Below are positions 1 through 7,310 of a stretch of DNA of 10,413 nt, piece after piece. The notes under the pieces were generated by a model. The model saw only the letters and a program-made list of their open reading frames with translations. It was not told the origin of the DNA and did no database searches. The translations under genes and the position numbers were made by a program. Source of the DNA: Lachnospiraceae bacterium UBA3802 (GTDB lineage Bacteria > Bacillota > Clostridia > Lachnospirales > Lachnospiraceae); assembly GCA_002369155.1 (NCBI GenBank), contig DFEM01000024.1, positions 1 to 10,413 on the forward strand, in the 5' to 3' direction. How positions within the stretch are numbered: position 1 is the stretch's first letter; every line of letters begins with the position of its first letter.

Positions 1-450
<450 letters not shown>

Positions 451-472
451 ATTAAACTAAATTCGAATCTGC

Positions 473-505
473 GGCGCGGAAGTTTTTGCTTCCGCGCCAT
501 TTATT
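473..505 (+). terminator. Intrinsic terminator after guaB
   Basis: A perfect 10-bp stem, GGCGCGGAAG (473-482) with CTTCCGCGCC (489-498), closes a 6-base loop TTTTTG. The trailing tract ATTTATT is T-rich but interrupted, so termination may be incomplete. This matters because the mntP start codon lies only 30 bases beyond the stem, and read-through from guaB could supply its mRNA. Confidence 0.8.
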
Positions 506-533
506 GACGATAAAGGTAATCTGTTTTTATGAT
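504..533 (+). promoter_or_regulatory. Possible promoter overlapping the mntP start codon
   Basis: TTGACG (504-509) and TATGAT (528-533) are each one base from consensus and are separated by 18 bases. The -10 box covers the annotated ATG at 529, so transcription from it would begin inside the gene near 540, and the first in-frame ATG after that (577) lies within the first membrane helix. It could be a coincidence, or could give an mRNA only for the downstream MATE gene. Confidence 0.25.
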
Positions 534-1107
534 TGAATTGATTGTTAACAGTCTGTTTTTGGGTGTCGGACTTGCCATGGATGCTTTTTCGGTATCGATT
601 GCAAACGGACTTAATGAACCTGATATGAAAAAGACAAAATCCCTGTCGATAGCCGGAGTTTTCGCCTTTTTCCAGGCGCTTATGCCTCTTTTGGGATGGG
701 TTTTCGTACATACGATTATTACGTATTTTAAGATCTTCGAAAAATTCATACCCTGGATAGCACTGATTCTCCTTTTATATATAGGTTCAAAAATGATAAT
801 ATCGGCGCTTAAGGGCGGGGAGGAAGAAGAAAAGAAATCCGTGCTTACGCCCAAAGTGCTTTTTGTTCAGGGCATAGCGACATCAATAGATGCGCTCTCC
901 GCCGGTTTTACGATAGGAGAATACGGACCTTTATACGCGATTCTTTGTGCAGCGATTATTGCTGCCGTAACTTTTATTATCTGCATTATCGGTTTGCTTT
1001 TGGGCAGGAAAATCGGCAACAAGTTTTCAAACAGAGCCCAGATTTTCGGCGGAGTTATACTTATTGCCATAGGAGTGGAGATATTTATCTCCGGTATGAT
1101 TAAATAG
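529..1107 (+). CDS. mntP: Manganese efflux pump MntP
   Basis: A 192-residue polytopic membrane protein of the MntP (formerly UPF0059/YebN) family, which exports Mn2+ from the cytoplasm; E. coli MntP is 188 residues. About six hydrophobic segments can be drawn (roughly 4-26, 40-62, 71-93, 107-128, 134-158 and 170-190). The two conserved intramembrane acidic motifs of the family are present: GLAMDAFSVSIANG with D18 in the first helix, and ATSIDALSAG with D121 in the pseudo-symmetric second half. The loop between the halves is acidic and charged (GGEEEEKK, 97-103). The ATG at 529 gives a family-like N-terminus; AAAGG at 512-516 is a mediocre, rather distant ribosome binding site. The next gene, a MATE transporter, starts 17 bases after the stop, so the two exporters probably share an mRNA. 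I see no yybP-ykoY manganese riboswitch upstream; there is no room for one. Confidence 0.95.
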   Translation: MIELIVNSLFLGVGLAMDAFSVSIANGLNEPDMKKTKSLSIAGVFAFFQALMPLLGWVFVHTIITYFKIFEKFIPWIALILLLYIGSKMIISALKGGEEEEKKSVLTPKVLFVQGIATSIDALSAGFTIGEYGPLYAILCAAIIAAVTFIICIIGLLLGRKIGNKFSNRAQIFGGVILIAIGVEIFISGMIK

Positions 1108-1124
1108 ATTAAAAGTCAGTGATT

Positions 1125-2516
1125 ATGAAGAAAAGAAATATAGATTTTGGTTTATTAAAGAAAACATGTATACTGGCCATTCCCATCATGATACAAAACG
1201 GTATCGCAAATGCCGTCGGACTGGTAGACAATCTGATGGTGGGAAGTCAGGGAACGGAAGCAATAGTTGCCGTCTCGATTGCGGGACAGCTTATGTTTGT
1301 GTTCTGGCTCGCACTGTTCGGAGCTTTAAGCGGCCCCGGTATTTTTGGCGCGCAATATTACGGAAACGGCGATCTTGACGGTGTTCGCGACGTATTCAGA
1401 ATCAAACTTTGGATGGGTATATTTGTCGGACTTTTGGGCATCCTCATTTTCTTCAATTTTGATACCTTCCTTTTGGGACTTTACATGAAGGGTCAGACAG
1501 AAGACGGAATAGATCCCGTATTAACCATGAATCTTGCCAAACAATATCTTCGAATCATGCTTCTTGGTATTCCTTTTATCGTTCTTACACAGGTTTATGC
1601 CACGAGCCTTCGTGAAACCGATGAGAGTTTCAAGCCGATGATTTCCGGCATTGTATCCGTGCTTACCGACGTTGTGTTTAACTATCTTCTTATCTTCGGT
1701 AATTTCGGATTTCCCGCTCTTGGCGTGGCAGGTGCCGCATATGCTACTGTTATAGCCAGAGTTGCCGAATTCCTCGTGTTGATCGTATGGTCGCATTTAA
1801 GAAGGAAAAAGCATCCTTTTCTTATCGGAATATACAAATCTTTGCTTATTAAGAACAGGCATATGATAAAACCGATACTTATAAAGAGTGTTCCCATCAT
1901 GTTAAATGAGTTCCTATGGGCGGGTGCCATTGCATTTATGACCACCTGCTATTCTCAGAGAGGATTGGATGTACTGGCAGGAATCAACATCTCCAACGCC
2001 ATCTGCAATCTTTTGAATGTAGTATTTATAGCACTTGGCAATGCTGTCGGCATTGTAATCGGTCAGCTTCTCGGTGCGGGAGAGTTCAAGAAAGCCAAGG
2101 ACAGTTCGGTCGTTCTTATGTGGTTTACGGCTTTGATCTGCTCTGTGCTTACGGTAATCCTTATTGCTTTGGCGAAGTGGTTCCCGACACTTTACGATAC
2201 CACGGAGACTTCCAAAGAGATGGCGACGGTGTTTATTACCATTACGGCGATTTTCTTCCCGCTGCAGGGATTTCTCAACTCGCTTTACTTTACGCTTCGT
2301 TCAGGTGGCAAGACCGTAATAACATTTATCTTCGATTCAATCTTCTCCTGGGTCGTTTGCGGAACATGTGCATTTATACTTTCGCACTACACCAACATGC
2401 ATATCTTTGGAATTTATATTGCAGTTCAGTGTCTGGATTTCATAAAAGTCATCGTCGGATACGTTATGATCAAGAAAGGAATCTGGATTTCCAACCTTGT
2501 AAAACAGGATGCATAG
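1125..2516 (+). CDS. MATE family multidrug/cation antiporter
   Basis: A 463-residue inner-membrane protein of the multidrug and toxic compound extrusion (MATE) family, which exports organic cations or metabolites in exchange for Na+ or H+. Length and the two-half, twelve-helix layout fit the family. N-lobe signatures are IPIMIQNGIANAVGLVDNLMVG (19-40), FGALSGPGIFGAQYYGNGD (65-83), LRETDESFKP (162-171) and PALGVAGAAYAT (197-208). The equivalent C-lobe element is LGNAVGIVIGQLLGAGEFKKA (304-324). The closest characterised groups are probably the NorM/MepA-like clades, but the substrate cannot be read from sequence. I chose ATG 1125; GTG 1119 is in frame and would add two residues. Neither has a good Shine-Dalgarno sequence, so translation may be coupled to mntP, whose stop is 17 bases upstream. 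A 115-base untranslated stretch and then an intrinsic terminator follow. Confidence 0.93.
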   Translation: MKKRNIDFGLLKKTCILAIPIMIQNGIANAVGLVDNLMVGSQGTEAIVAVSIAGQLMFVFWLALFGALSGPGIFGAQYYGNGDLDGVRDVFRIKLWMGIFVGLLGILIFFNFDTFLLGLYMKGQTEDGIDPVLTMNLAKQYLRIMLLGIPFIVLTQVYATSLRETDESFKPMISGIVSVLTDVVFNYLLIFGNFGFPALGVAGAAYATVIARVAEFLVLIVWSHLRRKKHPFLIGIYKSLLIKNRHMIKPILIKSVPIMLNEFLWAGAIAFMTTCYSQRGLDVLAGINISNAICNLLNVVFIALGNAVGIVIGQLLGAGEFKKAKDSSVVLMWFTALICSVLTVILIALAKWFPTLYDTTETSKEMATVFITITAIFFPLQGFLNSLYFTLRSGGKTVITFIFDSIFSWVVCGTCAFILSHYTNMHIFGIYIAVQCLDFIKVIVGYVMIKKGIWISNLVKQDA

Positions 2517-2579
2517 AAATTCAAGACTTGTCGGACACCGGCTGAACAAACCCCTCGAATAAAAGGAATACCATAAAAA

Positions 2580-2595
2580 TTAAATCAGGATTTAA
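2580..2595. repeat. Short inverted repeat downstream of the MATE gene
   Basis: TTAAATC (2580-2586) and GATTTAA (2589-2595) are exact inverted copies separated by two bases. The spacing suits a dimeric DNA-binding protein better than a stable RNA hairpin, but the arms are AT-rich and could arise by chance. It lies between the MATE stop codon and its terminator, about 90 bases upstream of the next promoter. Nothing else in 2517-2631 was recognised. Confidence 0.3.
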
Positions 2596-2631
2596 CTTTA
2601 TTTTCGGCTCAAAACAAAGAAATTTCAACGC

Positions 2632-2663
2632 AAAAAGACCATTTTCAACGGTGGTCTTTTTTT
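2632..2663 (+). terminator. Intrinsic terminator of the mntP-MATE unit
   Basis: AAAAAGACCA (2632-2641) pairs with TGGTCTTTTT (2652-2661) around a 10-base loop. The descending arm runs into seven consecutive T residues (2657-2663). This is a textbook rho-independent terminator separating the transporter pair from the following operon. Confidence 0.88.
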
Positions 2664-2685
2664 GATTCATCTTTTGTCTTTTTAA

Positions 2686-2714
2686 TAGAAATAAATATAC
2701 TTAAATGTTATAAT
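2686..2714 (+). promoter_or_regulatory. Sigma-A-type promoter of the five-gene operon
   Basis: A perfect -10 box TATAAT (2709-2714) is preceded by TG one base upstream (2706-2707), forming an extended -10. At 17-bp spacing lies a weak -35 TAGAAA (2686-2691; four of six consensus bases). The predicted start near 2721 leaves a leader of only about 20 bases, carrying the ribosome binding site GGGAGG (2729-2734). There is no room for a riboswitch or leader peptide. Confidence 0.8.
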
Positions 2715-2741
2715 ATAGTGGGTTTATTGGGAGGTGTTTAT

Positions 2742-3875
2742 ATGTTCAACATTCATGACGAAAAGCGAGACGGCTTTATGCTGAATAAATCCTTCGCAAA
2801 AAAGGGATATGACTGGTGGTGGCATTCATTTACGGCCGTCAACCCACTGACAGGCGAGGAAAAGCCGTTTTTTATTGAGTTTTATGTAATTAATCCGAAA
2901 TACGGCAAAAAATATCCGGTATTCGGACAGACTCAGGGAGGCGGAAGCAAAAAAGAAAAACCGTCTTATGTCATGATCAAAGTCGGATGCTGGGGAGAGG
3001 ATCATGTTCAGCTCCACAGATTTTACGGCATCAAAAAGGTCATTATCAGACCGGGAACTCCTTTTATCATCAAAGCGGGCAACTGCTTTTTAAGTGAAAA
3101 TGAGACCTGTGGTATCGTGAGAGTATCAAACGGCGGAAAATCGCGTCATCCGGAGTGGATGTCCGATGCCGGCGAGATAGAATGGAAATTAACGATAGAC
3201 AAGCAGATTTCCTACAATGTCGGATACGGAGCGGGAAAAGCATTCCGTGAGATGCAGGCATTTGACATGTACTGGCATGCGGAAGGAATGAAGACTGCAT
3301 ACAGCGGCATAATCAGATACAACGGTGTAACATACAATGTCATTCCCGAGCGCTGCAACGGATATGCAGACAAAAACTGGGGCAGGGATTTTACATCACC
3401 GTGGCTTTGGCTTTCATCCAACAATCTTTACAGCCGTGTCAGAAAACAAAAACTTACCAACAGTGTATTTGACATAGGCGGCGGAAGACCGCGGGTATTC
3501 GGAATCGCACTTGACGGAAAGCTTCTGGGAGGATTGTTCCTTGAAGGAAGGGAATATGATTACAATTTCTCCAAACCCTGGCAGGTTTCAAGACAGAGGT
3601 TTTCTTTCAGCGAAACCGATGACAAGGGCATCTGGAAAGTATGGCTTGAAAACAAAAAGAGCCTTTTGCAGATAAATGTAATATGTAAGAAGAAAGACAT
3701 GCTTTTTATAAATTATGTCGCGCCGGATGCATCGAAAAAGCATGACAGGCTTTTCAACGGCGGCACGGGAAAGGCAATACTTAAATTGTACGAGAAAAAG
3801 AGAGAAGGACTTGAACTTATTGATGTGATTGAAGCAAGAAACGTTGGCTGCGAATACGGTGAGTACCAAAGATAA
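2742..3875 (+). CDS. Tocopherol-cyclase-like protein, function unknown
   Basis: A 377-residue protein without a signal peptide or membrane segment, so presumably cytoplasmic. The overall pattern matches the tocopherol cyclase family (PF14249-type, a two-lobed lipocalin-like beta fold). It has an aromatic N-terminal stretch (GYDWWWHSFTAV, 22-33), a strand-like PSYVMIKVGCWG (74-85), GEIEWKLTID (144-153), and above all the family hallmark GYADKNWGRDF (207-217) followed by WLWLSSNNL (221-229). Plant and cyanobacterial members close the chromanol ring of vitamin E; members in Firmicutes have no assigned substrate, so the enzyme name should not be transferred. The start at 2742 is chosen because GGGAGG lies 7 bases upstream; an in-frame GTG at 2718 sits only four bases after the -10 box and would precede the transcript. 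It is the first gene of the operon, and the sensor/EAL gene follows after 14 bases. Family assignment is fairly sure; role is unknown. Confidence 0.78.
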   Translation: MFNIHDEKRDGFMLNKSFAKKGYDWWWHSFTAVNPLTGEEKPFFIEFYVINPKYGKKYPVFGQTQGGGSKKEKPSYVMIKVGCWGEDHVQLHRFYGIKKVIIRPGTPFIIKAGNCFLSENETCGIVRVSNGGKSRHPEWMSDAGEIEWKLTIDKQISYNVGYGAGKAFREMQAFDMYWHAEGMKTAYSGIIRYNGVTYNVIPERCNGYADKNWGRDFTSPWLWLSSNNLYSRVRKQKLTNSVFDIGGGRPRVFGIALDGKLLGGLFLEGREYDYNFSKPWQVSRQRFSFSETDDKGIWKVWLENKKSLLQINVICKKKDMLFINYVAPDASKKHDRLFNGGTGKAILKLYEKKREGLELIDVIEARNVGCEYGEYQR

Positions 3876-3889
3876 TCGGAGATCATGAT

Positions 3890-6586
3890 ATGATTGGAAA
3901 AAAGAAAATAATAGGGTTGTGTATTTCGGCGGTTCACACCGGGTTTAAGGCGGATTTTGTTGAAATGCTTAATCAGGAAATAATCAGGGATAATTTTAAA
4001 CTGATTGTTTTTAACAGCCTTCTTTCCGTATACGACGGAAGTATTTACGATACCGGAGCTTCTTCCGTGTACAATATCGTAAATTTTGACATTCTTGATT
4101 GCTTGATTATTTTCGACAGAGGTTTGATTAACAAACAAAACGGAATAGAAATGATAGCGAAAGCCAAAGAGAAAAACATTCCGGTTATTCTGATTAATTC
4201 CGAGAATGAAGGATGCTTTTGCGTTTCCGACGATTACAAGACTTCGTACAGAAGTCTCATAAGACATGTCATCAGAGACCATGATGTAAGAGATGTCTTT
4301 TTCATGGGCGGATACAGATGGGATCCCGATACACTCGATCGACTTGCATGCTTCAAAAAGGCACTGGGAGATGAAAATATCAATTTCAGCGACTGGATGG
4401 TTGGATACGGCGAGTTCAGGGATTCGGGTGCAAGAGATGAGATTGACCGTGTGATTAAAGAGAGGAGAAAGCCTCCCGAAGCTGTTTTTTGTGCCAATGA
4501 CATCATGGCAATGGCAGTTTGTACAAGACTTAAGGAACTCGGATACAAAGTCCCCAAAGATGTTATAGTTACAGGCTACGACGGAATAGAAGAAGGCAAA
4601 TATTTTATTCCGAATATAACCACGGTCAGACGTAATATCGAAGGCGAAGCCGTGGCGTGTGCCAATCTTTTAAAAGAAATATTCAGTGGCAAAGCGGAAA
4701 AGAGAATTATCAAGATTCCCTACAAGGTTATTTACAATGAATCCTGCGGCTGCCCGAGTGAAGAAGACTTCTCCGATTACAGGGAAAGAATGGCCGAATG
4801 CATGAAGATAAATCGTGACTTCTCCGCACATGAGGCAGATGTGTTTGCAGGAGCGGACAAGTTTTTAATGTGCGATTCGCTTCCCGAGATGCTTGATGCT
4901 CTGGTTAATTATAACCTGGGTGATAAATCGTACATGTGCATTAAATCGATGCTTTTTGAATCTTTAAGCATAATGTACAAGAGCAACCTTGATATTGATT
5001 ATTCCAACGAATACATTATTCTTTCCTCGGAAAGCGACGAAGAATTCGGACTTATAGACGATGATTTGAAAATGATAGTTCCGAATGCGGAAGAATGGTT
5101 CAGGGATGACACGGTATTTATTGTCAATGCCCTTTATGTAGAGGATTATCAGTACGGTTTGTATTTTTACAAGACCGAAGACATCCGCTATATGGCAAAC
5201 CGCGTTAACAGAATGTCGAGAGCACTCAATCTGTCCTTTGGTACCGTATATACCAGAATGATTCAAAAGGGTATGCAGATGGAACTCGAACAGGCTGCAT
5301 ATCTTGATCCGATGACTCAGATTTCCAATCTTAAGGGTCTTGAAAAATGGTTTGAAGAATTCAGTGAAAAGAGCGAGAACCATACAAATGCCGTTGCAAT
5401 GGCAATCTTCAAACTCGATAAATACAAATATATTTACGAGAATTTCGGTGTCCTTGAAATAGAGGAAGTTGTTAATATTATTGCCCGCGTATTATCCGGA
5501 AACAACGGAAGGAAAAAATTCACGGCACGTATTTCGGACGATGAATTTGCACTGGTGGATTATACCGGCGATCTGGATGATGCAAAGAGTGCGGAAACGA
5601 TATTAACGGAGGCTGTAAGCGCACTTCAAAGCGGCGTGGAAAATTACAATTCGGTCAAGTTTAAGGATTACGCGGTTGAATTAAATGTCGGATTTACGCT
5701 GCTTAACAAGGGCTGGGACTGCGATCTTCGCTCGGTAATGCGTCTTGCTTACGGTGAATTGTATTTAAATATTTTAAGAGACAAGAGAAAGAATTACGTT
5801 CAGGATGCTTTGCAGGAAGATACCACAGATCACTACGATGATTTGATGCTTGTACTCGACAAGAATCTTTTGACATATTATTTCCAGCCGATAGTAGATG
5901 CTCTGACAGGAGAGATTTACGCATACGAGGCATTAATGAGAACCTCGGGGGGTATCAACATTTCTCCGCTTGTCTTGCTTGATACGGCCGCTAAATACAA
6001 GAAATTATACGAACTCGAAAAGATGACTCTTTTTGGCATAATGGATTATTATGTAGAGCATTTTGAATTGTTTAAGGGAAGAAGACTGTTTATTAACAGC
6101 ATTCCCGGCCATTTCTTAAATGATGCTGATTTCAAAGAGTTTACGGAGAAATACAAAAACTATATTAAGTACTGCGTATTCGAGATTACGGAGCAGAATT
6201 CAATCTCCGACAGTGAACTCGGAAAGATCAAAACACTTACCGTTGAAGATATGCAGGGACAGCTTGCCGTTGACGATTACGGTTCGGGACAGAGCAATAT
6301 CCAGAATCTTTTAAGATATACGCCCAACATCGTTAAAATCGACAGATTTCTTATCAAGGATATTTACAAGGATTCCAACAAGCAGCTGTTTATAAGCAAT
6401 ATCATTGAATTTGCCAAATTAAACGATATGCGCGTAGTCGGCGAAGGAGTGGAAAACGAAGAGGAATTGAAGACCGTAGCGAAATACGGCGTGGATTATA
6501 TTCAGGGATTTTATACGGCAAAGCCCAATCCCGAACCTCTCGATTCACTGCCCAAGGAAATATCCGAACAATTCGACAAGACATAA
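3890..6586 (+). CDS. LacI-type sensor / degenerate GGDEF / EAL c-di-GMP phosphodiesterase
   Basis: An 898-residue cytoplasmic signalling protein; no signal peptide or membrane helix is seen. Residues 1-288 form a LacI/GalR-type periplasmic-binding-protein fold (GVPKDV-like motif ELGYKVPKDVIVTGYDGIEE, 216-235; preceded by CANDIMAMAVC) but lack the DNA-binding helix-turn-helix, and end in SCGC. Residues about 290-465 are an unassigned linker region. A GGDEF domain follows (DPMTQISNLKGL, 473-484), but the signature reads SDDEF (549-553) and the GTP/metal positions around 510-525 are altered, so cyclase activity is unlikely. The EAL domain (about 655-890) keeps the catalytic set: E680 in YEALMR, N736, E765, D795/D796 in DDYGSG, K816 in KID, E852 in GEGVEN and Q872. 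I infer a c-di-GMP phosphodiesterase converting c-di-GMP to pGpG, tuned by a small intracellular ligand, perhaps a sugar. GGAG (3878-3881) lies 8 bases before the ATG. Confidence 0.92.
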   Translation: MIGKKKIIGLCISAVHTGFKADFVEMLNQEIIRDNFKLIVFNSLLSVYDGSIYDTGASSVYNIVNFDILDCLIIFDRGLINKQNGIEMIAKAKEKNIPVILINSENEGCFCVSDDYKTSYRSLIRHVIRDHDVRDVFFMGGYRWDPDTLDRLACFKKALGDENINFSDWMVGYGEFRDSGARDEIDRVIKERRKPPEAVFCANDIMAMAVCTRLKELGYKVPKDVIVTGYDGIEEGKYFIPNITTVRRNIEGEAVACANLLKEIFSGKAEKRIIKIPYKVIYNESCGCPSEEDFSDYRERMAECMKINRDFSAHEADVFAGADKFLMCDSLPEMLDALVNYNLGDKSYMCIKSMLFESLSIMYKSNLDIDYSNEYIILSSESDEEFGLIDDDLKMIVPNAEEWFRDDTVFIVNALYVEDYQYGLYFYKTEDIRYMANRVNRMSRALNLSFGTVYTRMIQKGMQMELEQAAYLDPMTQISNLKGLEKWFEEFSEKSENHTNAVAMAIFKLDKYKYIYENFGVLEIEEVVNIIARVLSGNNGRKKFTARISDDEFALVDYTGDLDDAKSAETILTEAVSALQSGVENYNSVKFKDYAVELNVGFTLLNKGWDCDLRSVMRLAYGELYLNILRDKRKNYVQDALQEDTTDHYDDLMLVLDKNLLTYYFQPIVDALTGEIYAYEALMRTSGGINISPLVLLDTAAKYKKLYELEKMTLFGIMDYYVEHFELFKGRRLFINSIPGHFLNDADFKEFTEKYKNYIKYCVFEITEQNSISDSELGKIKTLTVEDMQGQLAVDDYGSGQSNIQNLLRYTPNIVKIDRFLIKDIYKDSNKQLFISNIIEFAKLNDMRVVGEGVENEEELKTVAKYGVDYIQGFYTAKPNPEPLDSLPKEISEQFDKT

Positions 6587-6598
6587 CTCGGAGCATTT

Positions 6599-7309
6599 AT
6601 GGAAAGCATGAGACTGGATAAATATTTATCCAATACAACGGGAGAATCCAGAACCAAAATAAAAGATATATTAAAAGCAGGCAGAGTGAAGGTCAACTCA
6701 TCGACAATCAAGGATGCGAAGACTCAGATTACACCCGGAGAAGACCTGGTGGAACTTGACTCAATGCCTGTAATTTATGAGAAATTCAGATATTATCTTT
6801 TAAATAAACCCGCAGGGTGCGTCAGCGCCACAAAGGATCGATTAAGCGATACCGTTCTTGATTTTTTCAAAGGCGAAAATATGGACGGATTCTTTCCGGT
6901 AGGGCGTCTTGACAAAGATTCCGAGGGGCTTTTGTTAATCACAAACGACGGGATGCTCGCCCATCGTCTTTTGTCTCCGACAGGACATGTCCCGAAGGTT
7001 TATTTTGTGGAACTTGATCGTGAAATCGAAGAAAAAGACATTGTAAAAATCGAAGATAAAATAGATATCGGCGACGACAAACCATGCCTCCCGGCGATTG
7101 TAAAAAAGAAGGAAGAAAATTTTGCCGAGATTACGATTTTTGAAGGCAGATTTCACCAGGTAAAAAGAATGTTTGCGGCAGCAGGATACGAGGTAAAATA
7201 TCTTAAAAGAATCGCTATGGGAGATTTGTTTCTGGATGATAATCTAAAGACCGGTGAATACAAAAAAATCGGAGAAGAGGAAATATCTCTTTTGAGAAAG
7301 AAGGTTTAA
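6599..7309 (+). CDS. RsuA/RluB-family rRNA pseudouridine synthase
   Basis: A 236-residue enzyme of the RsuA branch of pseudouridine synthases, which isomerise a specific uridine in rRNA. An S4 RNA-binding domain occupies about residues 4-50 (MRLDKYLSNTTGESR...LKAGRVKVN). The catalytic domain follows with YYLLNKPAGCVSA (65-77) and the active-site motif VGRLDKDSEGLLLITNDG (101-118), in which D105 is the nucleophilic aspartate. LSPTGHVPKVYFVELD (125-140) and EGRFHQVKRMFAAAGYEV (182-199) are typical of RsuA. RsuA itself modifies 16S U516; whether this protein does that or acts on 23S rRNA cannot be settled here, so I give no symbol. GGAG (6590-6593) lies 5 bases before ATG 6599; an in-frame ATG at 6608 is an alternative start. 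It lies 12 bases after the EAL gene and 1 base before the WYL gene, which implies co-transcription. Confidence 0.94.
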   Translation: MESMRLDKYLSNTTGESRTKIKDILKAGRVKVNSSTIKDAKTQITPGEDLVELDSMPVIYEKFRYYLLNKPAGCVSATKDRLSDTVLDFFKGENMDGFFPVGRLDKDSEGLLLITNDGMLAHRLLSPTGHVPKVYFVELDREIEEKDIVKIEDKIDIGDDKPCLPAIVKKKEENFAEITIFEGRFHQVKRMFAAAGYEVKYLKRIAMGDLFLDDNLKTGEYKKIGEEEISLLRKKV

Positions 7310-7310
7310 T

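Noticed and set aside
501..854. A 117-codon open frame on the - strand opposite mntP
   Set aside because: It is the complement of conserved MntP helices; no ribosome binding site or domain was recognised.
1916..2545. A 209-codon open frame on the + strand overlapping the MATE gene
   Set aside because: It lies in another frame of a well-supported MATE gene; the translation is rich in Cys, His and Arg with no recognisable fold, and lacks a ribosome binding site.
2718..2741. GTG at 2718 as start of the tocopherol-cyclase-like gene
   Set aside because: It sits four bases after the -10 box, so it would lie at or before the transcription start, and the consensus GGGAGG correctly serves ATG 2742.
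3713..4282. A 189-codon open frame on the - strand across the junction of the tocopherol-cyclase-like and EAL genes
   Set aside because: Both + strand genes are supported by conserved motifs through this stretch; the antisense translation shows no family pattern.
3890..4750. Reading the N-terminal LacI-like domain as a transcription repressor
   Set aside because: The helix-turn-helix is absent: the binding-protein fold begins within six residues of a start codon that has a good ribosome binding site.
4964..5383. A 139-codon open frame on the - strand inside the sensor/GGDEF/EAL gene
   Set aside because: It is antisense to a continuous 898-residue protein with intact domain order; it is a by-product of codon bias.
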